64,000 nucleotides of DNA from Desulfamplus magnetovallimortis (GCF_900170035.1 NZ_LT828552.1:23642-87641), one strand, 5' to 3'; positions 8,656-18,470 are shown, numbered from the stretch's first letter. The notes: generated from the sequence alone by a model not told the origin. Program-made: numbers and translations.

Positions 8656-8771
8656 AAATTTTTAATACAGTTTACATGCGGATGATTAACCTTGAGGATC
8701 TTATTTAGAATATTTCCATCTAAGGATCGAAAGTATTTTAAAACACAGTTATTTACACAGATATTCATATG

Positions 8772-9006
8772 TAATGTACATGACTGATGACCGCCACAAT
8801 CGAAAAGATGAAAGTCGTTTTAAAAACAGGATGTTACCGAGACTTTCATATAACGGCCACGGCAAACATATTTGCCACAACGAAGCATGAAAGCCCTGAA
8901 AAACCTTTAACCACGGGGACTTTCATATAACGGCCATGGCAGAACTCTCTGCCACAACGAAGCATGAAAGCCCTTAAAAAACCTTGAACTACGGGGACTT
9001 TCTTAT
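8772..9006. repeat. R2 palindromic repeat, three tandem units
   Basis: Three units of about 78-79 bp (starts near 8772, 8851 and 8929) share GCCACAA, GCATGAAAG/GATGAAAG and GGGGACTTTCATATAACGG. Units two and three also contain a second short palindrome around the GCC(A/C)(T/C)GGC...TGCCAC part. They fill most of the 405-base gap between flaG and the next gene; nothing else is seen there. Confidence 0.8.
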
Positions 9007-9059
9007 AAAAAGAAGATGTGAAAGGCCTAACCCTATATAGTGATGTGGAGAGATAGACC

Positions 9060-10085
9060 ATGGAAGCGGCTGTAGAAGAAAAATTTGGATACCTTGAATC
9101 ACTTCTGGGAAATTACATTGTATCATCTGATGTAAGATTGACCCGTATTGAAAAAGAGGTGTCCGAGCTTACCAGGGGTATGCAGGCATTTACATATAAA
9201 CTACAGGCAGATACAGAAAAATTCAAGCAGGAGATCCGTTCAGACACTCGTCTTCTTAAAGAAGAAATGAAAGACTTTAAAGATGAAATGAAAGACTTTA
9301 AAGATGAAATGAAAGACTTTAAAGATGAAATGAAAGACTTTAAAGATGAAATGAAAGACTTTAAAGACGAAATGAAAGACTTTAAAGACGAAATGAAAGA
9401 CTTTAAAGATGAAATGAAAGACTTTAAAGATGAGATGAAAGACTTTAAAGATGAGATGAAAGACTTTAAAGACGGAGTGGAAACCTTCAAGGATGAGATG
9501 ACACTCTTTAAAAGCGGAATGGAAACCTTTAAGGATGACATGACGGTATTTAAAGAGGGGATGGAAACTTTCAAGGTTGAAATAAAGGGGTTCGAAACAC
9601 GATCAGAAAAAGACCGGCAAGCCATGAACAAAAAATGGGGAGAGCTTGCCAACAAAATGGGCACCATTGTGGAAGATATTGTAGCACCCTCCATTCCTGA
9701 TATTGCACGGCAATATTTTGGCATAGATGAACTTGACTCCTTCAGCGTCCGCGCCATGAGAAAAAGCATGGATCGAAGCCAGAGGCGTGAATTTGATGTC
9801 CTTGCCGAAGGGGGACACTGTTTTTTTGTAATTGAAACAAAAGCCACCCCAAGAACAGAATATCTTCAGGACTTTGTTAAACTTGTACCTTCCCTCAACA
9901 CATGGTTTCCGGAGCTTCAAGAAAAAAAACTTATTCCTATTTTCGCCTCTCTCTATATTCCTGAAAACAGCATTGCATTTTTAACCAAAAATCGTATATT
10001 TGCATTGGCCATGAAAGGGGATACAATGGATATCCTCAATCCCCAGCTACTCCCCTGCTCCCCCTCCACATATGCAATTTCATAA
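9060..10085 (+). CDS. Coiled-coil protein with heptad tandem repeat and nuclease-like C-terminal domain
   Basis: A 341-residue protein of unknown role. Residues about 69-138 are ten identical heptads EMKDFKD, followed by about six diverged heptads (GVETFKD, EMTLFKS and so on), which would make one long coiled coil. The C-terminal domain (about 200-341) has EFDVLAEGGHCFFVIETKAT. This D...ExK arrangement on predicted beta strands fits the PD-(D/E)XK nuclease-like fold, as in DUF3782-type proteins of cyanobacteria and other bacteria. No signal peptide or membrane segment. The start follows GTGGAGAGATAGACC. It sits alone between the R2 array and the convergent fliW gene, with no sign of flagellar co-regulation. 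Catalytic activity is not established. Confidence 0.7.
   Translation: MEAAVEEKFGYLESLLGNYIVSSDVRLTRIEKEVSELTRGMQAFTYKLQADTEKFKQEIRSDTRLLKEEMKDFKDEMKDFKDEMKDFKDEMKDFKDEMKDFKDEMKDFKDEMKDFKDEMKDFKDEMKDFKDEMKDFKDGVETFKDEMTLFKSGMETFKDDMTVFKEGMETFKVEIKGFETRSEKDRQAMNKKWGELANKMGTIVEDIVAPSIPDIARQYFGIDELDSFSVRAMRKSMDRSQRREFDVLAEGGHCFFVIETKATPRTEYLQDFVKLVPSLNTWFPELQEKKLIPIFASLYIPENSIAFLTKNRIFALAMKGDTMDILNPQLLPCSPSTYAIS
9265..9476 (+). repeat. 21-bp in-frame tandem repeat (ten copies)
   Basis: The 21-bp unit that encodes EMKDFKD repeats ten times with its ATG at 9267, 9288 and so on to 9456. Copies differ only at a few third positions (GAT/GAC, GAA/GAG). The multiple-of-three unit keeps the frame open, so length variation by slippage would change coiled-coil length without breaking the protein. 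Confidence 0.95.
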
Positions 10086-10165
10086 AATTACCTGTTAGTT
10101 TAAGTACATAGAGCAATATTTCTTCAGGTGAAACATCCTATAAACCAGGAAGCAATCTATACCAC

Positions 10166-10624
10166 TTATCCCCGAGTGTATCTCTCCTCCATTGACTTTA
10201 ATATATTGTGCTGGTGAGAATAGCATGAGTTTGAAAGCACAAACTGAACAGCCTCGCCACTTTTTCGATTAATGACAATGGGCCCCATAAGATTAGCTGT
10301 TATTTTCTTCTCTTCTCCTTCCCCGAAAATATTGACCACCACATATATCTGAAAGTCATCCCTTTCAACCCCATGCCAGTTGCGAATTGTAATAATTGCA
10401 TCAAGATCAGGATCATAGTCGGGCATAAAATAGTAGGGATTCATCATAACAAGATTAAGATTAGGATCCTGAATGCACTGTAACCAGCAGAAAGGTGCTG
10501 TTTCAGGTCGTTCCAGCACAACAAAAAGATCAAATCCAGGAAAACCTGGCAAGCCCTCGGGCATGGTCAGAATCTGATCATCATCAATTTCAATGTCACC
10601 GAATTTTCTGGTCTTAATCTTCAC
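10166..10624 (-). CDS. fliW: Flagellar assembly factor FliW
   Basis: FliW binds flagellin and CsrA, linking free flagellin to relief of CsrA repression. Family features seen: [25 protein letters not shown] near the N-terminus and [18 protein letters not shown] in the centre. The GTG at 10624 is preferred: it gives the usual N-terminus [10 protein letters not shown], follows CAGGGAGTGGA, and overlaps the csrA 3' end by 11 bases, suggesting translational coupling. A longer open frame to 10678 lies inside csrA. Last gene of flgK-flgL-csrA-fliW. 152 residues, normal for the family. Confidence 0.93.
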   Translation of the reverse strand: MKIKTRKFGDIEIDDDQILTMPEGLPGFPGFDLFVVLERPETAPFCWLQCIQDPNLNLVMMNPYYFMPDYDPDLDAIITIRNWHGVERDDFQIYVVVNIFGEGEEKKITANLMGPIVINRKSGEAVQFVLSNSCYSHQHNILKSMEERYTRG

Positions 10625-10880
10625 GTCTATCCACTCCCTGTTTACTGATATATTTCTTTTTGATGAAATCAACGACATCCGCTATATCTGCGACATTTTT
10701 AGATGCAGATTCAATATTCTCCTTCTGCACCTGCTCCAAAACTTCCATTCTCAATATTGTAATCTCTCTTGGAGCATCAATCCCGATCTTTACACTGCTC
10801 CCATCAACTTCAAGAATCTTGATAACAATATTTTCTCCTATCTTGATTTTTTCTTCAACTTTACGAGTCAAAACAAGCAT
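10614..10880 (-). CDS. csrA: Carbon storage regulator CsrA
   Basis: RNA-binding translational regulator. The start [15 protein letters not shown] and the core [18 protein letters not shown], with [17 protein letters not shown] after it, match CsrA closely. At 88 residues it has a C-terminal extension of about 25 residues ([19 protein letters not shown]) beyond the 61-residue E. coli form; such extensions occur in the flagellar CsrA proteins that bind FliW. It starts 14 bases after flgL and overlaps fliW. The ribosome site is AAAGGA. Confidence 0.96.
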   Translation of the reverse strand: MLVLTRKVEEKIKIGENIVIKILEVDGSSVKIGIDAPREITILRMEVLEQVQKENIESASKNVADIADVVDFIKKKYISKQGVDRRED

Positions 10881-10893
10881 GGGAAACTATCCT

Positions 10894-13014
10894 TTACATA
10901 TAATCCATAAGACTTACGTTCATAATTTTGGAAGTGGAGCCCAAAGCTGCCTCATAGGCAGACTGGATGGACTGCAAATTCATGATTGCTTCCACAATAT
11001 CGGCATCTTCAATACTTGAGCGTCTCTCGGTGAGATTCAGGCCCATCTCTGATGTAATTGTCTTTCTCATCTCAAGGCGATTGTATTTCATGCCGGTGTC
11101 AGCCATTACAGAAGTTGTATGATCATAACTTGTGTCAAGGCGGCCAATTGTCCTCTGGATACCATCCACATCATCAGAAGCCAAATAGGTTTTAAGATCA
11201 ATCAAAGTGTTGAAGATACCCCACTCAGCAGGCCTGTTGCCGGTCATGGGGGATTTTAAATCATCTTCTGCATCAAACCCTAAAATAGAACCGATGCTCT
11301 CTCCTGTTCCCCCTTCGCTTGCAGGTGCATTATCCCCTGATTGCCACAAAAGATTGAACTCCTGAAGGGTTGTACCATTCTCCTTGATGGAAAATTTTTC
11401 CATCTCCGCATCCCATGAGACAGAGTAATCTATTCTGTTACCCCTTGCAAGGGATTCTGACTCCATTGCCTTTTCAACCTCCTTTGCAAGCTCCTCATTA
11501 CTGTTATAGTTTTTGGCCTTTACAGATGCTGTCAGGGTATATACAACCCTCTCGTCTCCTTCTCCGATAACTTCCTGAAAATCAAGTTTATTGTTAATTC
11601 CGGGAGCTGTGTCAATAATGAGAAGAGGCCCGGAGCCAACAGGAGCAGGAGAAAAATCATATGTCACAGGATTATCAGACAAATGGGGAGCGGAAATTAC
11701 ATTTTCATCCACAAACCCGATCTCATGGCCAAGGGATGTGTCACTAAGATTAGTTACAATCTCAGGATTTACTGTAAATTTTACATAATCATCTTCCTGA
11801 ACACTGCTGTCAAAAGTTATGGAAAGATCTGCAAAATCATTTCCATCAAAATATATATCAAATCCATCATTTGTTCCTACTATTTTTGATGGAATTGTGC
11901 CGCCGTTGTTCTCATAAGTAAATACCTGCTCTCCGGTAACAGGATCAGGTGCTCCAATTGAAGCAGGAAGAGCAACTCCGTCTCCATTTTCAAGTGCCCA
12001 GTAATTCTGGCTTGAAGCTTCATCCCATGCCCATGTAAGCTTGAACTCCTGTGGCTCATCTCCTGTATTTATGGCATCAGTGTCATGGACAATGGTATTG
12101 ATCTCATCCAGAATAATGGTTCCACCTGCGCTTATTTGGTCAACATATGCATCTTCTGTTATGGAGGCTTCGGTGTCCCACAGAAATTCAGTTGCCATAT
12201 AACCATCATAGGAACCATCTTCCATTATGGAAAACAGCTTTGTATCTTCATTATACTTTACCTCATAGGTGACTCCGTAACCATCTTCAGCAGAAGCCCT
12301 GTTTAATTCGTTACGTATGGCTGTCTGAAGGCTCTCCCTGTTATACTGCCCCTCAGGAATAACCGCTGTCACCATCTTCTCGTAATCAGGCCCATGACCT
12401 GGATCTTCCATAAAATATATGGTGTTGTTGGTGCTGTTAATGGCAACCTCATCCTGCCAGAAAACTTCCGAACCAACTCGGCCAACAGGAATCTCAGCAC
12501 TTTTGTCAGACCTTATTTTAAACGCTGTATCATCACCTTCGTAGGAAACCCTCTGTGGTGTCTCATCAGAATGAAACTCAAAAGGAGCCACATCAGTGCT
12601 GGTACCACTGAAAATATAATTGCCGTTAACCCTGGTATTGCCAAGAAGCAGAATCTGGTCAATCATGTTGTTGACATTTTCAATGGCATCTTTTCTGTCA
12701 TCCTTGTTAATTGATGCATTGGAAAGATACTGCACACTTGTCTTTACTTCGAGAATGAGATCGCTTACGCTGTCAAGTGAACTTTCAATGCCAGATAACC
12801 AGGTTCTCCCCATCTCAACATTGGTTTCTATCTGTTCAAGATGCTTTATGTTCTCATTGAGATCAAGCACCTGCGTCATGCCGATTGGATCATCAGCAAG
12901 TGAGTTGATAACCTTCTGGGTGCTCATAACCTCATTGGCATCCTTAAGATCCTCCGTAAGGGTACCAAGCCGATAAGTTGCTGTGGCATATGTTGAAATT
13001 GTAGGCACTCTCAT
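10894..13014 (-). CDS. flgL: Flagellar hook-filament junction protein FlgL (HAP3), enlarged
   Basis: Junction protein between hook and filament. Flagellin-like ends: N-terminal RVPTISTYATATYRLGTLTE and C-terminal ADIVEAIMNLQSIQSAYEAA with SLMDYM. It has 706 residues against about 300-400 in most species. The central insert includes two diverged modules (residues about 185-295 and 480-600) with the same layout as the FliD module: conversion of a carbonyl-rich strand, EKAMESES, then FSIKENGTTLQEFNLLW and LGFDAEDD. The ATG at 13014 is chosen because AGGAGG lies six bases before it; the open frame runs 21 bases further upstream. Second gene of the flgK operon. Confidence 0.93.
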   Translation of the reverse strand: MRVPTISTYATATYRLGTLTEDLKDANEVMSTQKVINSLADDPIGMTQVLDLNENIKHLEQIETNVEMGRTWLSGIESSLDSVSDLILEVKTSVQYLSNASINKDDRKDAIENVNNMIDQILLLGNTRVNGNYIFSGTSTDVAPFEFHSDETPQRVSYEGDDTAFKIRSDKSAEIPVGRVGSEVFWQDEVAINSTNNTIYFMEDPGHGPDYEKMVTAVIPEGQYNRESLQTAIRNELNRASAEDGYGVTYEVKYNEDTKLFSIMEDGSYDGYMATEFLWDTEASITEDAYVDQISAGGTIILDEINTIVHDTDAINTGDEPQEFKLTWAWDEASSQNYWALENGDGVALPASIGAPDPVTGEQVFTYENNGGTIPSKIVGTNDGFDIYFDGNDFADLSITFDSSVQEDDYVKFTVNPEIVTNLSDTSLGHEIGFVDENVISAPHLSDNPVTYDFSPAPVGSGPLLIIDTAPGINNKLDFQEVIGEGDERVVYTLTASVKAKNYNSNEELAKEVEKAMESESLARGNRIDYSVSWDAEMEKFSIKENGTTLQEFNLLWQSGDNAPASEGGTGESIGSILGFDAEDDLKSPMTGNRPAEWGIFNTLIDLKTYLASDDVDGIQRTIGRLDTSYDHTTSVMADTGMKYNRLEMRKTITSEMGLNLTERRSSIEDADIVEAIMNLQSIQSAYEAALGSTSKIMNVSLMDYM

Positions 13015-13126
13015 GGGAACCTCCTGGTTAAACATGGGAACATGTCTGTCATAATTTCATCAAACTAAACCATCTCTTCTCTCCATAACTGAAGAGGGGG
13101 GAGAATATTTCAAAAAAGTTACAATT

Positions 13127-16100
13127 TTACTTTAAAGCGATAATTGTGTTGAGCATCTCATCAGCAACAGATACAAGTTTTGACGCTGCTGCAAATGCAT
13201 TTTGATACTCCATCAATTTAATCATCTCCTCATCAAGGGAGACAGCAGAGACAGAGTCCCGCTCTTCTGTTATGTAGTTGACCATCAGATTTGAAAATTC
13301 CCTTGCACTCTGTATATTTCTGGAGTCAACACCAAGGGAGCCAAGCATTGTGCTGTAGTAGCCATCAAGGGTGGCTGTGGTCATGCTTGATTCCGGCTCT
13401 TCTCCCCTGGAAAATGCCCACTGTTTCATACTCAGGGATTGAAACTGAAGATTGGCCATTGCAAGGGTGTTGCTGTTATCCCCTTCATGGATTTCACCGG
13501 TGTCAGGATCAATGGTTGCAGCCGCAAGAAAATTGGTATCTCTTATTGTTTCATCAAGCTCCATTGTCCAGGCACTGTCGCCCTTATAAAACGTGTTTAT
13601 GCCAGCCGCAGCTATCATGCCTGAAGCATCTGAAAAGGCAAAACCTATATCATCGGCATCATGTTTTACAAGATCAAATGAAATATTTCCTGCACCTGAA
13701 GGTTTCTCTTCAAATATCAAGGATATGTCGGCAATGCCGTCACCTGAAAAATCAACACCAAATATATCATCATCTGCCCCTGCCGGAAGAAACTGTGCAT
13801 TGCCGCCTGTGGGATCATTTATAATATTCCAATCCCCTGATGCTGTACGGCTGAATTGAAGTCTTGTAGCCTCGAAATCCATGGAACTCCAGTCATTTAT
13901 CTTTATGGACAGATTATCCTTCTTGAATCCATTACTTTCAGAGTATGCAATATTATCTACAACATGGTATGAGTCAGATGCCCCTATAACAAGCTGATTA
14001 TCCCTGTTAACAGATGCTGTCATACCCTGACCCCTGCGGTTGAACTCATCAGCAAAGGAGTCAAGTGTCCAGTGCCAGTCAGATAAAAGCTCCCCTGTGG
14101 CCTTGCCGTTGCTATTGGTTGAGACAGGTTTGCCACCTTCATCTGTGGTCACGGTAAATACATCTCCTGCAAGAAGGGTACCGCTGCTGAACATCAATGT
14201 CATGCCATCCACTTCAACCTCAACAGGAACAGATGGAGTCAAAGGCGGGTCATGCTCTTCAATCTCAAAGGAACCTGAGTTAATGCCGTTGTCCCACTCA
14301 ATGGTAATAAAGGACTCATCCTTCCTGGGAAGAGTTCCGATTGTACCGCCTGAAGTTGCTTTGAAACGGTATATCTCATTCTGACTGTTGGCATTGCCCC
14401 TTATGGTAAAGTCAAGGGGATCAGGAACTCCAATATCATTTCCTGAAGAATCTGTAGTTTCGTTTACATTTATACTTAAGGTATTACCTGCTACAAGGGA
14501 GCCTGCTGAAATATCAAACTTGAGAAGCTCAAGGTTTCCACCATTAGTATCATCTATTATGGCAACTTCTTCCGCATCCTCAACAGTTATAAGACCTTTT
14601 TTGCCGGTGTAATTACCGTTGGTGTCATATTTTTCCCATAGGATAACTCCCTCATCTTCATAAAGCGATGATGTGGAAAAATTTCTCAAAGGATTGGCGG
14701 AATCCAGGATATCGTTTTCAGGGGAGTTTGTATCTTTTCCTGTTCCGGTTTTAACATTAAGAGTAGCAGAACTTGCCGGATTTCCTGCCAGATCATCGGT
14801 AAAAGCTGTAATTTCAATGGGTGTTTCAAGATCTTTATTTTTAATAATGGAAACGGAAAGTCCGTTCTGAATGATGGCATAATCATCACTGCTCACAGGT
14901 GGCGTGCTTGTAAGAGGTGGAACAGTCGTTGTTGTCAATCCTAAATAAAGTGCATCTGCAAAATCCTGATCTGTTACAGCAGCACCAGGAACGGCAACTG
15001 TTACAGCATGGGTTCCATCAATGGTAAATGTTATGGTGTCACCTGCATCAAACCCCTGAAAACCACCTTCTCCCCCAAGGGTCATTATGGAGCTTCCAAA
15101 GGTTGGGCGTCTTACTGCAAAAAGCCCGCCTGCTGCCCCGTCAACCGAAGAAGATATGGATATATCAGGATCTGTCTCTATGGTAAGGGTTCCTGTTACA
15201 ACTGCTGACATATTTGGAGCCCCTCCCTCATCTACCTGAACCGCAGTTGTACCGTTGCCTGAAAATGATATAAATGCACCAGGGGCAGGGACAGGAGAAG
15301 AGATATCAAAACCCTCAAGACCTATGGTTCTACCTGAACTGCTCACCATGCGAAACTCGGTGTTGGATGCATCGGAAGAGTCATACTCAAGCCGGAGATC
15401 ATCATCCCCATAAATATCATTGATAGCCTCAACTGCAGCAAGAAATGCATCTTCATACTGCTCTTGAAGACCCCCTGATGTTGAATCAACTTCAAATGTT
15501 TCATAATGGGTGATGCCATCCACATAAATCCCAAAACTCACAGTTTCACCATCAGCAGGTGGAGGTGGAGACAAAGGTGCAATACCTGTAGCTGCTGAAG
15601 CAACATCAAGAATGACACTTGTTTCTGAAGCATAGGCTGTTACTCCATCCACTTTGCTCAATGCCTCTGCAATTGATGCTGCGGACTGTTTTGCATCACC
15701 TCCTGCATACTTTATCTCCACAATCTCTTTTCCAGAGGGGCCACCTGCAATGATAATGTTCTGCTCTGCAATGGGGGCAAGAGAAGGATCCATCATAACG
15801 CTTCTTGCATCAACTGCATATCCGGAAGGAACAACACCAATTTTCTGACCGTCACTCTGGGAAACAAGGCTATTCCCAATGGTTGTGCCATCAAGGACAG
15901 TCAGTTTATAAACAGCCTCTTCAGCCAAAAGATCCGCCCCTGCCTGCCAATTGGATATTTTTGCTTCAGATATACCCATATCCATCTCAATTTTTGAGTA
16001 AACCGGATCGGCATCTGTTTTGTCCTCAATCCACATGGTAAGATTTTCAGAGTGATCAATCTTTTCTCCATAACTTAAACTTGTAAGCCATCCGCTCTCA

Positions 16101-17077
16101 TCCACAGCATAAGTTCCTGTAATGGAATCGGAAAAATATTCAAGGCCGGCTCCAATGGAGTGCTGGTAATTAATTGCCCAGACAACCTCATGGGAAAGTT
16201 CGTCAATTTCGGCCTGGTACTTTGGGATAACCTCTTCACGCACATCAAGCCATCCGCCTATCTGGCCGCCTGTGATCTTGTCGGAAATAATCTGAGAACC
16301 ACCTGCAGAGTTATGCCATGCTATCTGGTTATTCTTGACAGACAAGTCATAGGTGCTGTTTCCGTTAACAATGGGAAAACCATTTGCAACATTTACAACA
16401 ACAGCGCCTGATGGCTGTTCAAATGTATCGATAGCAATAAGTTTGCCCAGTTCATCTATAAGAGCATTTCTCTGATCACGCTTGTCATTGGAAGTTCTCT
16501 GGGTCTCCTGCCCCATTATATCCTCGTTAAGCTCAGCAATATCGGCTGTTATATCGTTGATTCTGTCAACAGCATTTATAAGTTTGTTTGAGATCTCCAC
16601 ACCAACCCGATCAAGATAGTCATAGGCCATGGAAAAACGCTCTGCAAGCTCCTGGCCGTTTTCAAGAACAATGAGCCGCTCGGAATCATCTGCCGGGTTG
16701 TTGGAAAGATCGTTCCATGAATTCCAGAAATCAGTCATGATATTACTTATGCTGTTCTCGGAACTCTCGTTAAAATGATCTGCAATGATTCTTACGTAGT
16801 AGTCTGCCTCTTCATATCCTGCAAGGCTTGCCTTTTCTCCTGTGAGGCGGTTCTCCAGCAACTGATTGACTGACTGGGTAATCTGACTTGAGTCAACACC
16901 GCTTCCAAATAGAAACCCTGCATAAGGAACAGGCCCCTTGTTTATCTGCTCAATGGTCTGCCTGCTGTAGTCCGGATTGTTAACATTGGCAATGTTGTTA
17001 CCGGTCACATTCAGGCCGTACTGATTGGCAGCCAGCGCATCCTTTGCAATATGAAGTGTTGATCCAAGTCCTGACAT
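13127..17077 (-). CDS. flgK: Flagellar hook-associated protein FlgK (HAP1), giant
   Basis: First junction protein on the hook. The N-terminus is canonical (LHIAKDALAANQYGLNVTGNNIANVNNPDYSRQ) and the C-terminus matches the family (SLDEEMIKLMEYQNAFAAASKLVSVADEMLNTII). It is 1316 residues, more than twice the usual 450-650. Residues about 330-1150 are acidic, beta-rich insert sequence with many Asp, Gly, Thr and Ser and no Cys, as expected for surface-exposed domains. The start follows GTACGGAGGTGCAATC. Transcription is probably from tandem sigma-54 and sigma-28 promoters upstream. It leads flgK-flgL-csrA-fliW. Confidence 0.95.
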   Translation of the reverse strand: MSGLGSTLHIAKDALAANQYGLNVTGNNIANVNNPDYSRQTIEQINKGPVPYAGFLFGSGVDSSQITQSVNQLLENRLTGEKASLAGYEEADYYVRIIADHFNESSENSISNIMTDFWNSWNDLSNNPADDSERLIVLENGQELAERFSMAYDYLDRVGVEISNKLINAVDRINDITADIAELNEDIMGQETQRTSNDKRDQRNALIDELGKLIAIDTFEQPSGAVVVNVANGFPIVNGNSTYDLSVKNNQIAWHNSAGGSQIISDKITGGQIGGWLDVREEVIPKYQAEIDELSHEVVWAINYQHSIGAGLEYFSDSITGTYAVDESGWLTSLSYGEKIDHSENLTMWIEDKTDADPVYSKIEMDMGISEAKISNWQAGADLLAEEAVYKLTVLDGTTIGNSLVSQSDGQKIGVVPSGYAVDARSVMMDPSLAPIAEQNIIIAGGPSGKEIVEIKYAGGDAKQSAASIAEALSKVDGVTAYASETSVILDVASAATGIAPLSPPPPADGETVSFGIYVDGITHYETFEVDSTSGGLQEQYEDAFLAAVEAINDIYGDDDLRLEYDSSDASNTEFRMVSSSGRTIGLEGFDISSPVPAPGAFISFSGNGTTAVQVDEGGAPNMSAVVTGTLTIETDPDISISSSVDGAAGGLFAVRRPTFGSSIMTLGGEGGFQGFDAGDTITFTIDGTHAVTVAVPGAAVTDQDFADALYLGLTTTTVPPLTSTPPVSSDDYAIIQNGLSVSIIKNKDLETPIEITAFTDDLAGNPASSATLNVKTGTGKDTNSPENDILDSANPLRNFSTSSLYEDEGVILWEKYDTNGNYTGKKGLITVEDAEEVAIIDDTNGGNLELLKFDISAGSLVAGNTLSINVNETTDSSGNDIGVPDPLDFTIRGNANSQNEIYRFKATSGGTIGTLPRKDESFITIEWDNGINSGSFEIEEHDPPLTPSVPVEVEVDGMTLMFSSGTLLAGDVFTVTTDEGGKPVSTNSNGKATGELLSDWHWTLDSFADEFNRRGQGMTASVNRDNQLVIGASDSYHVVDNIAYSESNGFKKDNLSIKINDWSSMDFEATRLQFSRTASGDWNIINDPTGGNAQFLPAGADDDIFGVDFSGDGIADISLIFEEKPSGAGNISFDLVKHDADDIGFAFSDASGMIAAAGINTFYKGDSAWTMELDETIRDTNFLAAATIDPDTGEIHEGDNSNTLAMANLQFQSLSMKQWAFSRGEEPESSMTTATLDGYYSTMLGSLGVDSRNIQSAREFSNLMVNYITEERDSVSAVSLDEEMIKLMEYQNAFAAASKLVSVADEMLNTIIALK

Positions 17078-17099
17078 GATTGCACCTCCGTACAGTTAT

Positions 17100-17126
17100 T
17101 ATCGGCATCTAAAGAAGAGGCTTTAT
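17100..17126 (-). promoter_or_regulatory. Sigma-28 promoter of flgK
   Basis: On the minus strand TAAAGCCT (17126-17119), an 11-base spacer, then GCCGATAA (17107-17100). The -10 is a perfect FliA consensus at standard spacing. It lies directly before the flgK ribosome site, so the leader is very short. Confidence 0.75.
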
Positions 17127-17234
17127 ATACCCAGGAAAAAAACGCCTTAAAATCAGTAACATGGCAAAAATTCCCAATGTCATCAGGAAGTTTTTTCCCT
17201 TTAAGGCATCTTTTTTTCCTTATTGATATATAAA

Positions 17235-17250
17235 TGCAATGGGTGTGCCA
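17235..17250 (-). promoter_or_regulatory. Sigma-54 promoter of flgK
   Basis: Minus-strand TGGCAC-N5-TTGCA, an exact -24/-12 match. It gives a second, upstream promoter about 160 bases before flgK. The same tandem arrangement, with shared flanking sequence, precedes flgN. Confidence 0.8.
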
Positions 17251-17378
17251 GTAATGGAAGTACTTTTTCAAATATTGGTGCGTAGAGAATGTGATTGGTG
17301 CAGAAGTGCAGCTCCTGCAAGAGAAGAGATGGTTTAATAATCCCGCGAACTAAGGACAGGGTATCGAAAAACCATGAA

Positions 17379-17804
17379 TTATTGAAGATAACTATCTTTA
17401 ATATTTAGTGCTGAACTTATTTTTTCAGCCATATCCCTGGTTAAACGTCTTTTTCCATGCTCATATTCACTTACCATGCTTTGACGGATACCAACAATGT
17501 CGGCGACCTGTTTTTGAGTTAAGCCTGCTTTTAACCTTGCAGCGACTAAAAGATTGCCTGTTCTGTTTGACTGCATTTCCTTCCAAAAATCAGTTTCTTC
17601 AACGGGAATAGAGTCTTCTGAAGAGCTTTCCGTTAAAATTTCCAAATCATATCTTTCACGTATCCAGGCAATTAACTCTTCTATTTGATCTCCCTGAATA
17701 GATAACTCAATATGGGGCTTTTTTCACGAGAGCCAACATAATATACCTCAATCAATATTTCGTCATTTTCATTAGACCAGCAAGCCACGTATCTAATATT
17801 TCAT
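17379..17804 (-). pseudogene. XRE-family HTH regulator, frameshifted
   Basis: The C-terminal part (17379-17645) encodes a clear Cro/C1-type helix-turn-helix: LLVAARLKAGLTQKQVADIVGIRQSMVSEYEHGKRRLTRDMAEKIS. The coding sense continues upstream beyond the only in-frame start (a TTG) as KKPHIELSIQGDQIEELIAWIRERYDLE, then switches frame near 17715-17725 (GTGAAAAAAGCCCC) into RYVACWSNENDEILIEVYYVGSRE. A second shift near 17795 would connect it to an ATG at 17804. The original protein was probably about 140 residues. Similar two-part regulators often act as antitoxins; no toxin partner is visible. It lies between flgN and flgK. A sequencing indel cannot be excluded. Confidence 0.55.
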
Positions 17805-17900
17805 ATGGTGATAATATCACTACAGAAAGTAATATACAAGTGGCTTCTCAAAAATGACACACAAGTTTTTTCCAAGCGAAAATCAAACATTGAAAAAACA

Positions 17901-18434
17901 CTACACCCTTGCAGAAAGAAGAGATGTTGAAGCCCCCCTGCCATAGCGAGTACCATAAAATGAGGGAGTGACACCGGAAACACCCTTGTGCCCGTAAGAT
18001 TTATGCGCTCTTGCACCTGTAATGGTTGACATAACCCCATCAATGACACCAAGATGCTCCTGAATGGAACGACGATTGGAAAGAGCCTGCTGCTTGAGTT
18101 CCTTCTTTTTTGCATCAAGGGCAATATTGAATTTTTCAAGTGAGGATTTGATTTTTCGATTTAACGGAAGATCACCTATAAGGCAGGAAAGACTGAAATT
18201 TCGGGCATCCATACCGTGAAAAATACCCTTTTCATCCAAATATTCAAGAAGGGATGTTCTGAGTTTCTGAATCTCAAGGGCAAGTTCTTTTTTCCGTGAT
18301 GATGCTGCCCAAAGGGCATTTACATCCATTTTAACTATGTAGCTGCTCTCCAGCTCAAGAATCTTTGTAAGCTCTGAGTAGAGTTCCAGCTTTTTATTCA
18401 AAAAATTTTCGATCTCAGCAGCAAGATTTTCCAT
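17901..18434 (-). CDS. flgN: FlgN-like flagellar chaperone
   Basis: FlgN chaperones FlgK and FlgL for export. This 177-residue protein has a FlgN-like helical layout: a long N-terminal helix (FLNKKLELYSELTKILELESSYIVKMDVNALWAASSRKKELALEIQKL), a C-terminal helix LDAKKKELKQQALSNRRSIQEHLGVIDGVMSTI and a flexible, Gly/Ser/Tyr-rich tail. It lies upstream of flgK, as in many species, and has the same leader sequence (GTACGGAGGTG) and the same tandem promoter pair as flgK, which supports the partnership. No flgM is recognisable next to it. Confidence 0.8.
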   Translation of the reverse strand: MENLAAEIENFLNKKLELYSELTKILELESSYIVKMDVNALWAASSRKKELALEIQKLRTSLLEYLDEKGIFHGMDARNFSLSCLIGDLPLNRKIKSSLEKFNIALDAKKKELKQQALSNRRSIQEHLGVIDGVMSTITGARAHKSYGHKGVSGVTPSFYGTRYGRGASTSLLSARV

Positions 18435-18470
18435 GGCAACACCTCCGTACAGTTATTATCGGCATCAATA

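Noticed and set aside
9265-9476. Could the 21-bp array be a CRISPR or minisatellite with spacers?
   Set aside because: Units are contiguous without spacers and keep one reading frame.
9113-9847. Open frame of 244 codons opposite the coiled-coil gene, with SLKSFIS repeats
   Set aside because: A shadow of the 21-bp tandem repeat in another frame; the plus-strand gene has the ribosome site and the recognisable C-terminal domain.
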